Shown in pieces: positions 1 through 7,246 of a stretch of 16,772 nucleotides of DNA. The notes beneath the pieces were generated by a model. That model was not told where the DNA came from and did not search any database. It saw only the letters and a list, made by a program, of their open reading frames with translations. The position numbers were made by a program, and so were the translations under genes. The stretch comes from Deltaproteobacteria bacterium (GTDB lineage: Bacteria > Desulfobacterota > Desulfarculia > Adiutricales > Adiutricaceae), in NCBI GenBank assembly GCA_031257955.1, contig JAIRNQ010000104.1, positions 1 through 16,772 on the forward strand, given 5' to 3'. Each line of letters starts with the position of its first letter. Position 1 is the first letter of the stretch.

Positions 1-1317
1 CAGGCTCCGGTTGGTCCGGCCCACCAGCACGCCCTTGGCGGCCATGGCCCCGGCGAATTTGATGACCGTCCCTTCGGGGAGCGGGGCCTTGGTTTTTTTG
101 TCGGCCACGAACTCGACCCCGGCCAGAAGGCCTTTGCCCCTGACGTCGCCGATATTGGGATGATCCAGCGAGCGCCTGAGGCCCGAGAGCAACGATTCGC
201 CTTTCTGGCGAACGTTTTCCAACAGGTTCTCCCGCTCGATTATGGCCAAGTTCTCCAAGGCGGCGGCCGCTGCCGCCGCCGAGCCCCCGAAGGTACTGAT
301 GTCCCTGAAGTAGCCCAGCCTTTCGTCGCCGGCCTGGAGCCTTTGGAAGACGCTTTCGGTGGTGGCCGTAACCGATATGGGCATATAGGCGCTGGCCAAG
401 CCCTTGGCCATGGTGACTATGTCCGGGGCCAGCGAGTAGCCTTCATAAGCGAACATGTCGCCGGTGCGGCCCAGCCCGCTTACCACCTCGTCCAAAATCA
501 GTATCAGGCCGCGCCTTTTAAAGATTTCCGACAAAACCTCGTAGTATTCCGGGACCGGGACGATGACGCCGCCCCCGGCGGTCACGGTCTCGAAGACCCC
601 CCCGGCCACTTTGCCCTCCCCGCGTTCCAGGATCGTCCCCTCCACGGCCCGGGCGCACTCCAGATCGCAGCCGGGGTAAGAGAGGCCGAAATGGCAACGG
701 TAGCAGAGGGTATGCGGCACCTTGAGAAAGCCCTCGGGAAAGGGACCAAAACCCGCCCTTCTCTCTTCCTGGCCGGCGGAGGCCAAAGCACCTATGGTGG
801 TTCCGTGATAGTCTCGGTCCCTGAAGAGGATGGTCTTCCTTTCGGGCGCCCCGGCGGCCTCGGAGATCAACCGCACCATCTTGTAGGCCTTTTCGTTGGC
901 CTCGGAGCCGCTGTTGGAAAGGTAGGCCCGGCTTAGGCCCGGGGCCTTTTCCAAAAGCTTTCGCGAAAAATCTATGGTCGGGAGGTTTCCCGCCGAAGCC
1001 ACGTAGAAAGGCAAAGCCAAAAGCTGCTCGTAGACGGCCCTGGCCAAATCCTCCCGTCCGTAGCCGACGTTTACGCACCAGACCCCGCCGCTGGTGGCGT
1101 CGAGATATTCCTTCCCGTCGATGTCCCAGAGCTTAAGCCCATCGCCCCGGACCATTATGGTCGGGGCCTGGCCGCCGTGGCGGCTCAGGTGGTGCCAAAC
1201 GTTTTTGGCGTCCTCCCGCTTGTACCGTTCCGGATCCGGCCTCTCCGAGGCCGGCCCACCGGCCAAGGCCGAAGAACCGACGACCGCTTCGGACGTTTCC
1301 CAGGCGTTCACTTTCAC
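1..1317 (-). CDS. tpa: Taurine:pyruvate-type class III aminotransferase (3' end beyond window)
   Basis: This PLP-dependent class III aminotransferase would move the amino group of taurine to pyruvate, giving sulfoacetaldehyde and alanine in the cytoplasm. My translation gives 439 codons with no stop, so roughly 15 to 25 C-terminal residues lie off the left edge. Visible landmarks are GGVWCVNVGYG (about 78-87), SGSEAN (136-141) for cofactor phosphate, DYHG (169-172), DEVVSGLGRTG (276-286), and TMAKG with the Schiff-base Lys at 305. The GTG start at 1317 overlaps the islB stop as GTGA. A GGAG sits 8 nt upstream (1329-1326), so translational coupling is likely; a second GTG lies two codons downstream. 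Sequence alone does not exclude another omega-amino acid substrate. The GGVW.VNVGYG signature and the adjacent isethionate lyase genes make taurine the best call. Confidence 0.85.
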   Translation of the reverse strand, partial: MKVNAWETSEAVVGSSALAGGPASERPDPERYKREDAKNVWHHLSRHGGQAPTIMVRGDGLKLWDIDGKEYLDATSGGVWCVNVGYGREDLARAVYEQLLALPFYVASAGNLPTIDFSRKLLEKAPGLSRAYLSNSGSEANEKAYKMVRLISEAAGAPERKTILFRDRDYHGTTIGALASAGQEERRAGFGPFPEGFLKVPHTLCYRCHFGLSYPGCDLECARAVEGTILERGEGKVAGGVFETVTAGGGVIVPVPEYYEVLSEIFKRRGLILILDEVVSGLGRTGDMFAYEGYSLAPDIVTMAKGLASAYMPISVTATTESVFQRLQAGDERLGYFRDISTFGGSAAAAAAALENLAIIERENLLENVRQKGESLLSGLRRSLDHPNIGDVRGKGLLAGVEFVADKKTKAPLPEGTVIKFAGAMAAKGVLVGRTNRSL

Positions 1318-2444
1318 TTTTCAAACTCCGCGGTTTTATGGGCCAAGCCGTCCCCGGCCGCCGCGTCCGGGTACCTGGCCCGCTCCACGGCCAGCTTAAA
1401 CCTGGCCAGTTCGCCCTCGGCCAAGCCGGCCTCCCCCATGGGGTAGCTCCGGCCCAGATAGCCGTATTTTTGGCCGCCCAGGGCGTGGTAAGGGAGGGAC
1501 TCGTGGGAGACCCTCGGAATCCGTCTCAAGAACCGGCCGATGGCCATGGCCGAACCGAGATCGTCGTTAAAGCCCGGGACGACCGGGGTCCGGACGACGA
1601 TGGGTAGCCCCGGATGATCCCGGCACACCGCCTCCAGGTTTTCCAATATCCGGCTGGGCCCGGTCCCGGTGAAGTCCCGGTGCTTTTCCGGATCCAGGGA
1701 CTTTAGATCGTAGAATAGAAGATCCAGCCGTCCGGCGGCTTGGCTCAAAACTTCGTAAGGTCCATGGCCGGAGGTCTCCATGGCCGCGCTGACCCTGGCC
1801 CGTTTGGCCGCGGACAAAAGATCGATTAAAAAATCCCCCTGGGAGAGGGGCTCGCCCCCGGTGACCGTGAGGCCGCCCCCGGAACGGTTTTGAAAGACGG
1901 CGTCTTTACCCACGGCGGCCAGGACCTCCGCGGCCCCCATGGGCCGACCGTAAAGGATCAGGGCCCCGCTGGGACAAGCCTTGGCGCAAGGCGGGAGACC
2001 AAAAACCCCACCCCCTTCCGGGCCGGTCCCGGCCAGCGTCGTTCCGCTAAAGCCAGCCGCGTTTAAATCGGGCCCCAAAAGGGCCGGACATTTTTCGCAC
2101 TCGGCCCTTACGAGTACCGGAAAGCCCCCGGTCCCGGCCCGAAGTCCCCGGCAGAGGCCCAAGCAGAGCCGACACTTGTCCAGACCCAGACAGCGCCCGA
2201 CGTTTAGGGCCGGCTCGGGCCGGGGCGACTGGGACTCGGGGTTGGAACACCAGCGGCACTTAAGGGGACAGCCCTTCAGGAAGACCATGGTCCTGATGCC
2301 CGGCCCGTCGTGGACCGAGAAGGGCTGGACGTTAAAGACCAGCCCTTTAACCCCCCCGGCCTTGGCCTCCCCGGCCCGGGAGTTCCCGGCCTGGGCCTGC
2401 CAAGTCTGGGTCGGCCTGGCCCGACCCTTTTCGGGTTCCGTCAT
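1314..2444 (-). CDS. islB: Isethionate sulfite-lyase activating enzyme (radical SAM glycyl-radical activase)
   Basis: This 376-aa radical SAM enzyme of the pyruvate formate-lyase activase family would cleave S-adenosylmethionine to install the glycyl radical on the neighbouring lyase. The radical SAM cluster motif CxxxCxxC is C59, C63 and C66 (GCPLKCRWCSNPE). An inserted ferredoxin-like region carries C85/C91/C94/C98 and C116/C119/C153/C157, enough for two auxiliary [4Fe-4S] clusters, as in activases of non-PFL glycyl radical enzymes. TGGEPL (195-200) is the SAM-binding GGE motif. The ATG lies 2 nt after the islA stop with no clear ribosome binding site, so translation is probably coupled to islA. 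About 33 Ala/Gly/Lys-rich residues precede the conserved core, which begins near KGLVFNVQPFSVHDGPG, and no alternative start lies between. The family assignment is firm; the Isl specificity comes from its partner. Confidence 0.9.
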   Translation of the reverse strand: MTEPEKGRARPTQTWQAQAGNSRAGEAKAGGVKGLVFNVQPFSVHDGPGIRTMVFLKGCPLKCRWCSNPESQSPRPEPALNVGRCLGLDKCRLCLGLCRGLRAGTGGFPVLVRAECEKCPALLGPDLNAAGFSGTTLAGTGPEGGGVFGLPPCAKACPSGALILYGRPMGAAEVLAAVGKDAVFQNRSGGGLTVTGGEPLSQGDFLIDLLSAAKRARVSAAMETSGHGPYEVLSQAAGRLDLLFYDLKSLDPEKHRDFTGTGPSRILENLEAVCRDHPGLPIVVRTPVVPGFNDDLGSAMAIGRFLRRIPRVSHESLPYHALGGQKYGYLGRSYPMGEAGLAEGELARFKLAVERARYPDAAAGDGLAHKTAEFEK

Positions 2445-2446
2445 GC

Positions 2447-4933
2447 CTAAACGCTGTCGTGGTTGGATCTGGCGATTAGATCGTTTTGCAAATCCCGGCT
2501 AAGGTCGGTGAAATAGGCGCTGTACCCGGCGATTCGGACGATTAGGTCCCGGTAGGAATCGGGATCCTCCTGGGCCTTGATTAGGGTCTCTTGGTTTATG
2601 ACGTTAAACTGGACGTGCCAGAGCTTAAGATCGACAAAGGCCCTGATAAAGGACACCAGCCTTTCGGTTCCCCCGTCGCCGGCCAGACAGGCCGGGGTAA
2701 ACTTGACGTTTAGCATCCTGGCCGCCCGGGCCGAGAGATCGACGTTTTTGCTGTTGAAGTTACTCAGGAGAATGGCCGTGGGGCTTCCCACGTCCGCCCC
2801 CTGGGAGGGCGAGGTTCCGTCGGATAGGGGAAAATAGGCCACCCGTCCGTTGGGCGTGGCCGAAACGGATTTGCCGAAGGGCACGTGGGAGGTAAAGGGC
2901 ACGTAGCGGATGTCGTTATTGATGCCCAGATCCTTGGAGCGCTCCTGGCAGAACTCGACGCTGACCCTATCGAGGGCCTTGCCGATTCCGTCGGCGTAGG
3001 GGTCGTCGTTGCCGTAGGTCGGGGCCGACTTGAGGAGGGCCCGGACGCTCTCCCGGCCCTCAAAGTTACGGTCCAAGGCCTCGAGGACTTCGTCCATGCT
3101 CAGACGCCTATCCTCAAAAACTATTTTCTTCAAGGCGGCCAGGGAGTCGATGACGGTGGCAAAGCCGATGAACTCCACGTAACCAAAGTCAATCCCGCCC
3201 GGCACGCGTTCCTGGTGGAGGTCCACCCCGCTGGCCAAACACAGATCGTGCATGGCCGAGCCCATGGGCTGGGCGAAATGGCGGGCCCGAAGTTTATTGA
3301 CGTGGTACTGCTGGACGAAAGCCGCCCGCAGCAGGTGGAGATGCTGGACCAAATAGGCCTCCCAGAGATCGTCGTAGCTTTTAAACTCCCTGGGATCGGG
3401 CGTCTCCGGGCCCAGTTGGACACCCGGGTACTTAAGCGTCCGGCCGCGCCTTAGGGCCATCTCCAAAGCGGCGGCAAAATTGACGTAAGCCCCGCCGGAG
3501 GTGTAGGTGTCCCGATTGGGAAGCCTGGCTTCGGTGCAGCCGCTGACGGCGTAATCTAAGGCCTCGGAGAACTCGGCGCCTTTTTTTACGTACAGCGGGA
3601 CCACTTCCTCGTCGTTTATGAGTTTGGGAAAGCCGGATCCGTCCTTGATGGTCTCGGCCACGTCCCAAAGGAAAGACCGGGGCGAACGGGCGTGGACCCG
3701 GGCCGCCAGATCCGGGTAATGGAGCGGGAACTCCCGCTTGGAACGCAGAAACAGGTGGCTCAGTTCGTTGGTGGCGTCGCTCCCGTCCGGCTTTTGGCCC
3801 CCGATGGTCACCGCCTCCCAGTGGGCGTAGCCCTCGTTAAAGGCCCCGCCGGCCGGGGAGATGTACAGATCCACGAACTCGTAGAGCCCGACCCACATAC
3901 ACTCCAGAAGTTCCAAGGCCCCCTCGGGATCGATCTTGCCCTCGGCCAAGTCCTTCTCGTAAAAGGGATAGAGATATTGGTCCATGCGGCCGTTGGAGAT
4001 GATGGTTCCGGTCTTTTGCTCCAAACGCGAGAAGAGCTGGGTGAACCACTGGGACTGCAAGGCTTCGTGAAAGTTTGTGGCCCCCTCCCAGGGTACCCGC
4101 CGGGCCATCGCGGCCAGCTTAACCAGTTCCTCCCGGCGAAGGGGATCCGTCTCGGTTTTGGCCCTCTCTTCGGCCAAATCGGCGTGCCGGCCGGCCCAAT
4201 GGGCGATGGCTTGGCAGACGATCCGAACGGCCTCGTAAAATGGCCTCTTTTCGGTCTGATCCAGGACCCCGTAATGATCGAGGGCGGCCAGCTTCCGCCC
4301 GGCCTCCCCATAAATGGCCTTAAAGCCGCGCCGCAAAACCTTCCCGTAGTCGTGCACCCACTGGATGGACGAGCGAAAGGAGGAGGTTTCGTTGACGATA
4401 AACCGGGAGACCAGCCCAGAACCGTCGTCATAAGTGAGCTTGTGGACGTCCGGCGGCAGGGCCAAATTCAAAGCCTCGTGATAGGTCCGGCCTTTCCAAT
4501 AGGGGGCGATTTCCTCGATGACCAGCTTGGCGTCGGCGCCGCTTATGTCGGCCGGGGATCCGGCCCGGCCCGGGAGCGAGCCCACGGCCAGATCCAAAAA
4601 ATCCCCGTCCAGCTCCGGGTAAAGTATCCCGTACCTGCCGGGCTTTCCGACCCGGCCCAACAACAGTTGGTGGTCGGAGACGTAGACGGTGACGTTTTCG
4701 GCGATATGCCTTAAAGCCTTGGCCCAACGCAAAACCAAGGGCTCGCCCTCGGTCCGCTCCATGGATCGGGTAAAGTACAGCGCCCTTTCCACGTCTATGA
4801 TTGGTTTTTTGCCCTTGCTTTGGGCGATCAAGGCCGAGGCCCTCCGGTGCCGCTCATAGAACGGGTCCGGCAGCCCCTGACCCAAAATCCCCAAGCGCTC
4901 CTCCTGGGGAGACAAAATTCCCAGATTATTCAT
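2447..4933 (-). CDS. islA: Isethionate sulfite-lyase (glycyl radical enzyme)
   Basis: This glycyl radical enzyme cleaves the C-S bond of isethionate to give acetaldehyde and sulfite, supplying sulfite for anaerobic respiration. The open frame begins at a TTG at 4948. GGAGG (4946-4942) is only 2 nt from the ATG at 4939 but 8 nt from the ATG at 4933, so I choose 4933 (828 aa). Counted from the 4939 ATG (830 aa), residues fall where I recall them in Bilophila IslA: R189 and Q193 in FRSSIQ, W374, catalytic C468 and E470 in SGCTEARLPN, R678 and F682 in IRYVPF, and glycyl radical G805 in VRIAGYSAYF. Choline, glycerol and 4-hydroxyphenylacetate lyases and PFL have other residues around the catalytic Cys. 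It is first in the operon with islB and tpa. The residue numbers of the reference enzyme are from memory and were not aligned. Confidence 0.92.
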   Translation of the reverse strand: MNNLGILSPQEERLGILGQGLPDPFYERHRRASALIAQSKGKKPIIDVERALYFTRSMERTEGEPLVLRWAKALRHIAENVTVYVSDHQLLLGRVGKPGRYGILYPELDGDFLDLAVGSLPGRAGSPADISGADAKLVIEEIAPYWKGRTYHEALNLALPPDVHKLTYDDGSGLVSRFIVNETSSFRSSIQWVHDYGKVLRRGFKAIYGEAGRKLAALDHYGVLDQTEKRPFYEAVRIVCQAIAHWAGRHADLAEERAKTETDPLRREELVKLAAMARRVPWEGATNFHEALQSQWFTQLFSRLEQKTGTIISNGRMDQYLYPFYEKDLAEGKIDPEGALELLECMWVGLYEFVDLYISPAGGAFNEGYAHWEAVTIGGQKPDGSDATNELSHLFLRSKREFPLHYPDLAARVHARSPRSFLWDVAETIKDGSGFPKLINDEEVVPLYVKKGAEFSEALDYAVSGCTEARLPNRDTYTSGGAYVNFAAALEMALRRGRTLKYPGVQLGPETPDPREFKSYDDLWEAYLVQHLHLLRAAFVQQYHVNKLRARHFAQPMGSAMHDLCLASGVDLHQERVPGGIDFGYVEFIGFATVIDSLAALKKIVFEDRRLSMDEVLEALDRNFEGRESVRALLKSAPTYGNDDPYADGIGKALDRVSVEFCQERSKDLGINNDIRYVPFTSHVPFGKSVSATPNGRVAYFPLSDGTSPSQGADVGSPTAILLSNFNSKNVDLSARAARMLNVKFTPACLAGDGGTERLVSFIRAFVDLKLWHVQFNVINQETLIKAQEDPDSYRDLIVRIAGYSAYFTDLSRDLQNDLIARSNHDSV

Positions 4934-4941
4934 TTCCATTA

Positions 4942-4946
4942 CCTCC
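4942..4946 (-). promoter_or_regulatory. Shine-Dalgarno of islA
   Basis: A perfect GGAGG on the minus strand decides among three nearby in-frame starts: TTG at 4948 overlaps it, ATG at 4939 is 2 nt away, and ATG at 4933 is 8 nt away. The last has the usual spacing. Confidence 0.75.
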
Positions 4947-4999
4947 AAGGTAACGTCTTATGACCAACGGTTAAAAAAGCCTGACCCGACTTGGCCCCC

Positions 5000-5068
5000 G
5001 GCCGTCCCTCGGGCCGCCCCTTGGCCGTCCCTTCTGGCCGCCCTCCGGCATCCCCTCGGGCCGCTTCC
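5000..5068. repeat. Three imperfect 23-bp tandem repeats in the islA leader
   Basis: On the plus strand GGCCGTCCCTCGGGCCGCC.. (5000-5022), GGCCGTCCCTTCTGGCCGCC.. (5023-5045) and CGGCATCCCCTCGGGCCGC.. (5046-5068) follow head to tail with the same 23-nt period. They lie between the leader terminator and the islA start. Their GGCC-rich units can pair with one another and would structure the mRNA leader. They could also be a simple slippage product in GC-rich DNA. Confidence 0.6.
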
Positions 5069-5092
5069 AAGCGGGCCGATTAGGCCCGGGTC

Positions 5093-5134
5093 CAAAAAAA
5101 AGGCCGAGGGCGCAAAAATGGCGTCCCCGGCCTT
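5093..5134 (-). terminator. Strong intrinsic terminator inside the islA leader (possible attenuator)
   Basis: The minus-strand RNA would form a 14-bp stem (5134-5121 with 5113-5100, outer part AAGGCCG/CGGCCTT, one mismatch and one wobble) around a CAUUUUU loop. It is followed directly by eight U (5101-5094). It lies about 160 nt upstream of the islA start and downstream of the promoter predicted at 5285-5257, so it would stop transcription before the operon unless overridden. The AAGGCC of its 5' arm also occurs at 5216-5211 in the same leader, where it could pair with the terminator's 3' arm instead. It may alternatively end a separate small RNA of about 150 nt. Confidence 0.75.
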
Positions 5135-5256
5135 CGCGTATCCGATCGGCCGTTATTTCAATCCACGGACTTACCGCCCGGGAAATAGGCGATTTGGTGT
5201 CGCGGGCGATGGCCTTGGCGGCGAATCAACCCTAAATTGGTCCCATATCGTAATCA

Positions 5257-5285
5257 AAGATATCGCCCGAGCCAACGATTGTCAA
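5257..5285 (-). promoter_or_regulatory. Sigma70-like promoter of the islA operon leader
   Basis: On the minus strand a consensus TTGACA (5285-5280) is followed after exactly 17 nt by TATCTT (5262-5257, 4 of 6 to TATAAT). Transcription would begin near 5250 and run into the islA leader. Nothing else in the 4934-5367 gap looks as good, and no -24/-12 sigma54 element was seen. Confidence 0.6.
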
Positions 5286-5299
5286 CGCGTATTACGCGT
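5285..5299. promoter_or_regulatory. Inverted-repeat operator candidate against the -35 box
   Basis: ACGCGT-ATT-ACGCGT forms a 15-nt near-symmetrical element that touches the first base of the TTGACA box. The position fits an activator or repressor of the sulfonate operon. No regulator gene is in the window to pair it with. Confidence 0.45.
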
Positions 5300-5308
5300 C
5301 CCAATGTC

Positions 5309-5343
5309 AAAAGGCCCAGCCGCCCGGTCGGGCCGGCTGGGCC
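5309..5343 (-). terminator. Intrinsic terminator of the DUF2284 gene
   Basis: GGCCCAGCCG (5313-5322) pairs perfectly with CGGCTGGGCC (5334-5343), and the loop can extend the stem with CCCG/CGGG. On the minus strand the hairpin is followed by TTTT (5312-5309). It lies 25 nt past the stop of the 5368-5946 gene and separates that transcript from the islA operon. Confidence 0.75.
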
Positions 5344-5367
5344 CCCGGTCGCTCGGGTAAGCCCGCC

Positions 5368-5946
5368 CTAAATGAAAACCGCCCCGAAATAGGTAACCGT
5401 TCCGGGACCGGCGTTGTATTTGAGGCTGGAGAGCTTGGCCAACTGGGAGACGTCCACCCCGCAAGCCTCCAGCGAGGTCACGGCCAAATCGGGGTGCCGG
5501 CAGGGTTCCCCGTCCAGAAGGCCGCAGCGCTCGCAAACCTTGCAGGGCCCGGCCCCCAGGACCACCGATTCGGAAAAACCGGCCGGCCTTTTTTCGACTA
5601 TCCGTTGGCAGACGGCCGCGAAAGACAGGCCCCCTTTGGTCATGCCCACGAAATCGTAGGCGTTTTTAAGCCTCGCCACGTGGTTAAAGACCATGGCCCT
5701 GGTCCTTTTCTTGAGCCCGTCAATCAAATCCCCTATTTCGCCGGCCTTGGGCGGGCAGCGCCAATTACGGTCATAGTTGCCGCACCTGTTGGCTTCGCAA
5801 AGCGCCCTAAACTCCGGCCTAAAAATTATGTCGGCCACGTCAATTACGGCCATACCGTCGGCCCCACACTCGGCCGCCACGGCCATCAGTTCGGCCTCGT
5901 CGGAACCGGCCGCGCCGGCCGTCTGGCCCTCACTCGCCTCCACCAT
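5368..5946 (-). CDS. DUF2284 family cysteine-rich, predicted metal-binding protein
   Basis: This soluble 192-aa protein has two cysteine groups typical of the DUF2284 family, which is common in anaerobes and of unknown function. The first is C50, C55 and C64 (CEANRCGNYDRNWRCPP). The second is C135, C138, C141 and C149 (GPCKVCERCGLLDGEPC), followed by C162. The spacing suggests a bound Fe-S cluster or zinc, but no reaction is known to me. The ATG at 5946 has GGGAG 3 nt upstream. The length is usual for the family and the fold appears complete. A clean intrinsic terminator follows. Its 145-nt gap to the upstream flavoprotein gene is GC-rich with small hairpins; cotranscription is possible but unproven. 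The link to sulfonate metabolism is proximity only. Confidence 0.85.
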   Translation of the reverse strand: MVEASEGQTAGAAGSDEAELMAVAAECGADGMAVIDVADIIFRPEFRALCEANRCGNYDRNWRCPPKAGEIGDLIDGLKKRTRAMVFNHVARLKNAYDFVGMTKGGLSFAAVCQRIVEKRPAGFSESVVLGAGPCKVCERCGLLDGEPCRHPDLAVTSLEACGVDVSQLAKLSSLKYNAGPGTVTYFGAVFI

Positions 5947-6091
5947 AAACTCCCACCGTCATTCCTCTCGATATTGTTTTCTCAATCGCGCGGCCGTAGA
6001 CCGCCGCCCACGGCGCCTTCGCCGCTTCCCGGGCCAGAACCCGGGCTGACCCGGGGCCTGGTCCGGGGACCGGGACTCGCCCGTCCGTCCT

Positions 6092-6496
6092 TTACAAATC
6101 GACCTCCTTACTCGGTTGCCCTCGTAAGGTCATGAAAACCGCCTTGCCCTTGGCCAGGCTAAACAGGCCCATGGTCGGTCCGCCCTCCGGATAGATGTCT
6201 TTCAAATGGGGCATGGCCGCTAGGGCCGCCTGAAAGAGCTCGGGCCTGGGATCGAAGACCGCCTCGCCGGAAAGACGCACCCAATCGCTGTCGGGCCCGC
6301 CTGTGGCGACAATCTCCACCTTCGGGTTGGCCACGAGCTGCTTATAAACGTTTTTGTGCGTGCCCATGCCAAACCAAATCTTGCCCCCATGCTCCATGAT
6401 GAAGCCCATGGGCCTGACCCTAGGCGCCGACCCCTCGACGGTGGCCATATAAAAGGGCCGATGGGCCGACAAAAATTCAAACACTTCTTTGCTCAT
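6092..6496 (-). CDS. Pyridoxamine 5'-phosphate oxidase-like FMN-binding protein
   Basis: This 134-aa single-domain protein has the split-barrel flavin-binding fold. ATVEGSAPRVRPMGF near the N-terminus and WFGMGTHKNVYKQLVANPK are the usual phosphate- and FMN-contacting segments, followed by SDWVRLSGEAVF and the PTMGLFSL strand near the C-terminus. Such proteins in anaerobes are typically small flavin reductases or oxidases of unknown substrate; true PdxH activity is unlikely at this length. The frame opens at a GTG at 6502, but AGGTGAGG (6509-6502) is placed for the ATG at 6496, 5 nt away, so I use 6496. A 32-nt palindrome lies about 65 nt upstream of the start and may be its operator. The specific function is unknown. 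Confidence 0.85.
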   Translation of the reverse strand: MSKEVFEFLSAHRPFYMATVEGSAPRVRPMGFIMEHGGKIWFGMGTHKNVYKQLVANPKVEIVATGGPDSDWVRLSGEAVFDPRPELFQAALAAMPHLKDIYPEGGPTMGLFSLAKGKAVFMTLRGQPSKEVDL

Positions 6497-6562
6497 AAAC
6501 ACCTCACCTTTGGGGGCTTGTCCTTATCGCCGCGGACTCTTTTCCAAAGGGTCGCGGCCAAG

Positions 6563-6594
6563 CCGCTGTAATGCAAAGCTTTACATTACAGCGG
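6563..6594. promoter_or_regulatory. 32-nt near-perfect palindrome upstream of the flavoprotein gene
   Basis: CCGCTGTAATG-C-AAAGCTTT-A-CATTACAGCGG is symmetrical about 6578/6579, with only one base pair breaking the dyad. It has no loop and no T tract, so it reads as a protein-binding dyad, or the end of an inserted element, rather than a terminator. It lies 67 to 98 nt 5' of the ATG at 6496, at the point where sequence composition turns AT-rich. On the minus strand TGTAAT inside it resembles a -10 box, which would fit a repressor site. Confidence 0.6.
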
Positions 6595-6615
6595 AATTGT
6601 TGAAAAACCAATGAT

Positions 6616-6783
6616 ATGCTTGTCGCCAAGGGGCAAAAACGCAAAGGCATGGGTTGGAGCGAAGCAGGTTCGATAAACCTGGCCACAGTCACGCGCGCCA
6701 GAGTGAACGGCGAGATCGGTGATTGGACCCAAAAACGCCTTAGAATTTATAGACCCGTTCCAGCGCTGGTTCTGGCGGCTTAA
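6616..6783 (+). pseudogene. Possible transposase C-terminal remnant
   Basis: The 55-codon frame contains MLVAKGQKRKGMGWSEAGS and then TRARVNGEIGDW. This resembles the KRMKxRGMSWSxxGA...NGE tail that I recall at the C-terminus of UPF0236/ISLre2-type transposases. An in-frame TGA lies just upstream (6601-6603) and no larger frame continues it, so at most a fragment remains. It sits at the boundary of the AT-rich island. The match is from memory and short; chance resemblance is possible. Confidence 0.38.
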
Positions 6784-6890
6784 CCCCATCCAATTGCACG
6801 GGTGGCGATATTTAAGGCGGCGAAACCTGTTTTCGTTAATGTTACGGAAGCTGCCCAACCCGCTTCCGCTTAACCTTAACATAACCAACT

Positions 6891-6925
6891 AGACGACGGG
6901 TGAGACGATCTACCCGTCGTCTTTT
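6891..6925 (+). terminator. Intrinsic terminator, plus strand
   Basis: AGACGACGGGT (6891-6901) pairs perfectly with ACCCGTCGTCT (6912-6922) around a 10-nt loop and runs into TTTT. It lies downstream of the possible transposase remnant and may be that gene's old terminator. It also insulates the toxin-antitoxin pair that follows. Confidence 0.75.
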
Positions 6926-7246
6926 CATACTTAATGTTATTGCATGTCTAATGGTATTACTGTAAAATATTGAAAGGTTTTGTACGGAATAATTGATAAA
7001 TACTAGCTTTTTCCTTGAGCCTATATAAATCATAACGTTTTGACTTATACCGTTTCCTCATTAAACATAAACGAGAGGATGAGCCTGTCAGTAACTGTCA
7101 TGACACATTTGATATGACTTGGTCAGGGCTCTATATGAGAGAGTTTGGCAAAAAATTGATAAAATATATACCATTAACGACACTAATTAAAACGTTTTTG
7201 CGAATTTAGTTGTTTTTCCTGATCTATCATACCTCAGAGGTGAAAT
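6926..7246. other. AT-rich non-coding stretch upstream of the toxin-antitoxin-like pair
   Basis: No gene is seen here. It holds a 10-bp palindrome TGTCATGACA (7096-7105) whose left half CTGTCA is repeated at 7085-7090, a plausible autoregulation site. The best promoter candidate is TTGGCA (7145-7150), 16 nt, then TATACC (7167-7172), about 75 nt before the first gene of the pair. Confidence 0.4.

Noticed and set aside
160..936. Plus-strand open frame of 258 codons
   Set aside because: It lies wholly opposite the aminotransferase, whose PLP motifs are clear on the minus strand.
3692..4714. Long plus-strand open frame (340 codons) opposite islA
   Set aside because: It is antisense to a gene with clear catalytic motifs, and its product matches nothing. 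GC-rich codon structure keeps the opposite frame open.
2447..4948. Pyruvate formate-lyase, choline trimethylamine-lyase or glycerol dehydratase identity
   Set aside because: The catalytic segment is GCTEARLPN rather than the adjacent Cys-Cys of PFL or the GCVEP type. The Arg, Gln, Trp and Phe positions agree with isethionate lyase as I recall it.
6036..6078. GGTCC/GGACC hairpins between the two small genes
   Set aside because: No T tract follows on the minus strand, and such GC-rich dyads are common in this genome's intergenic DNA.
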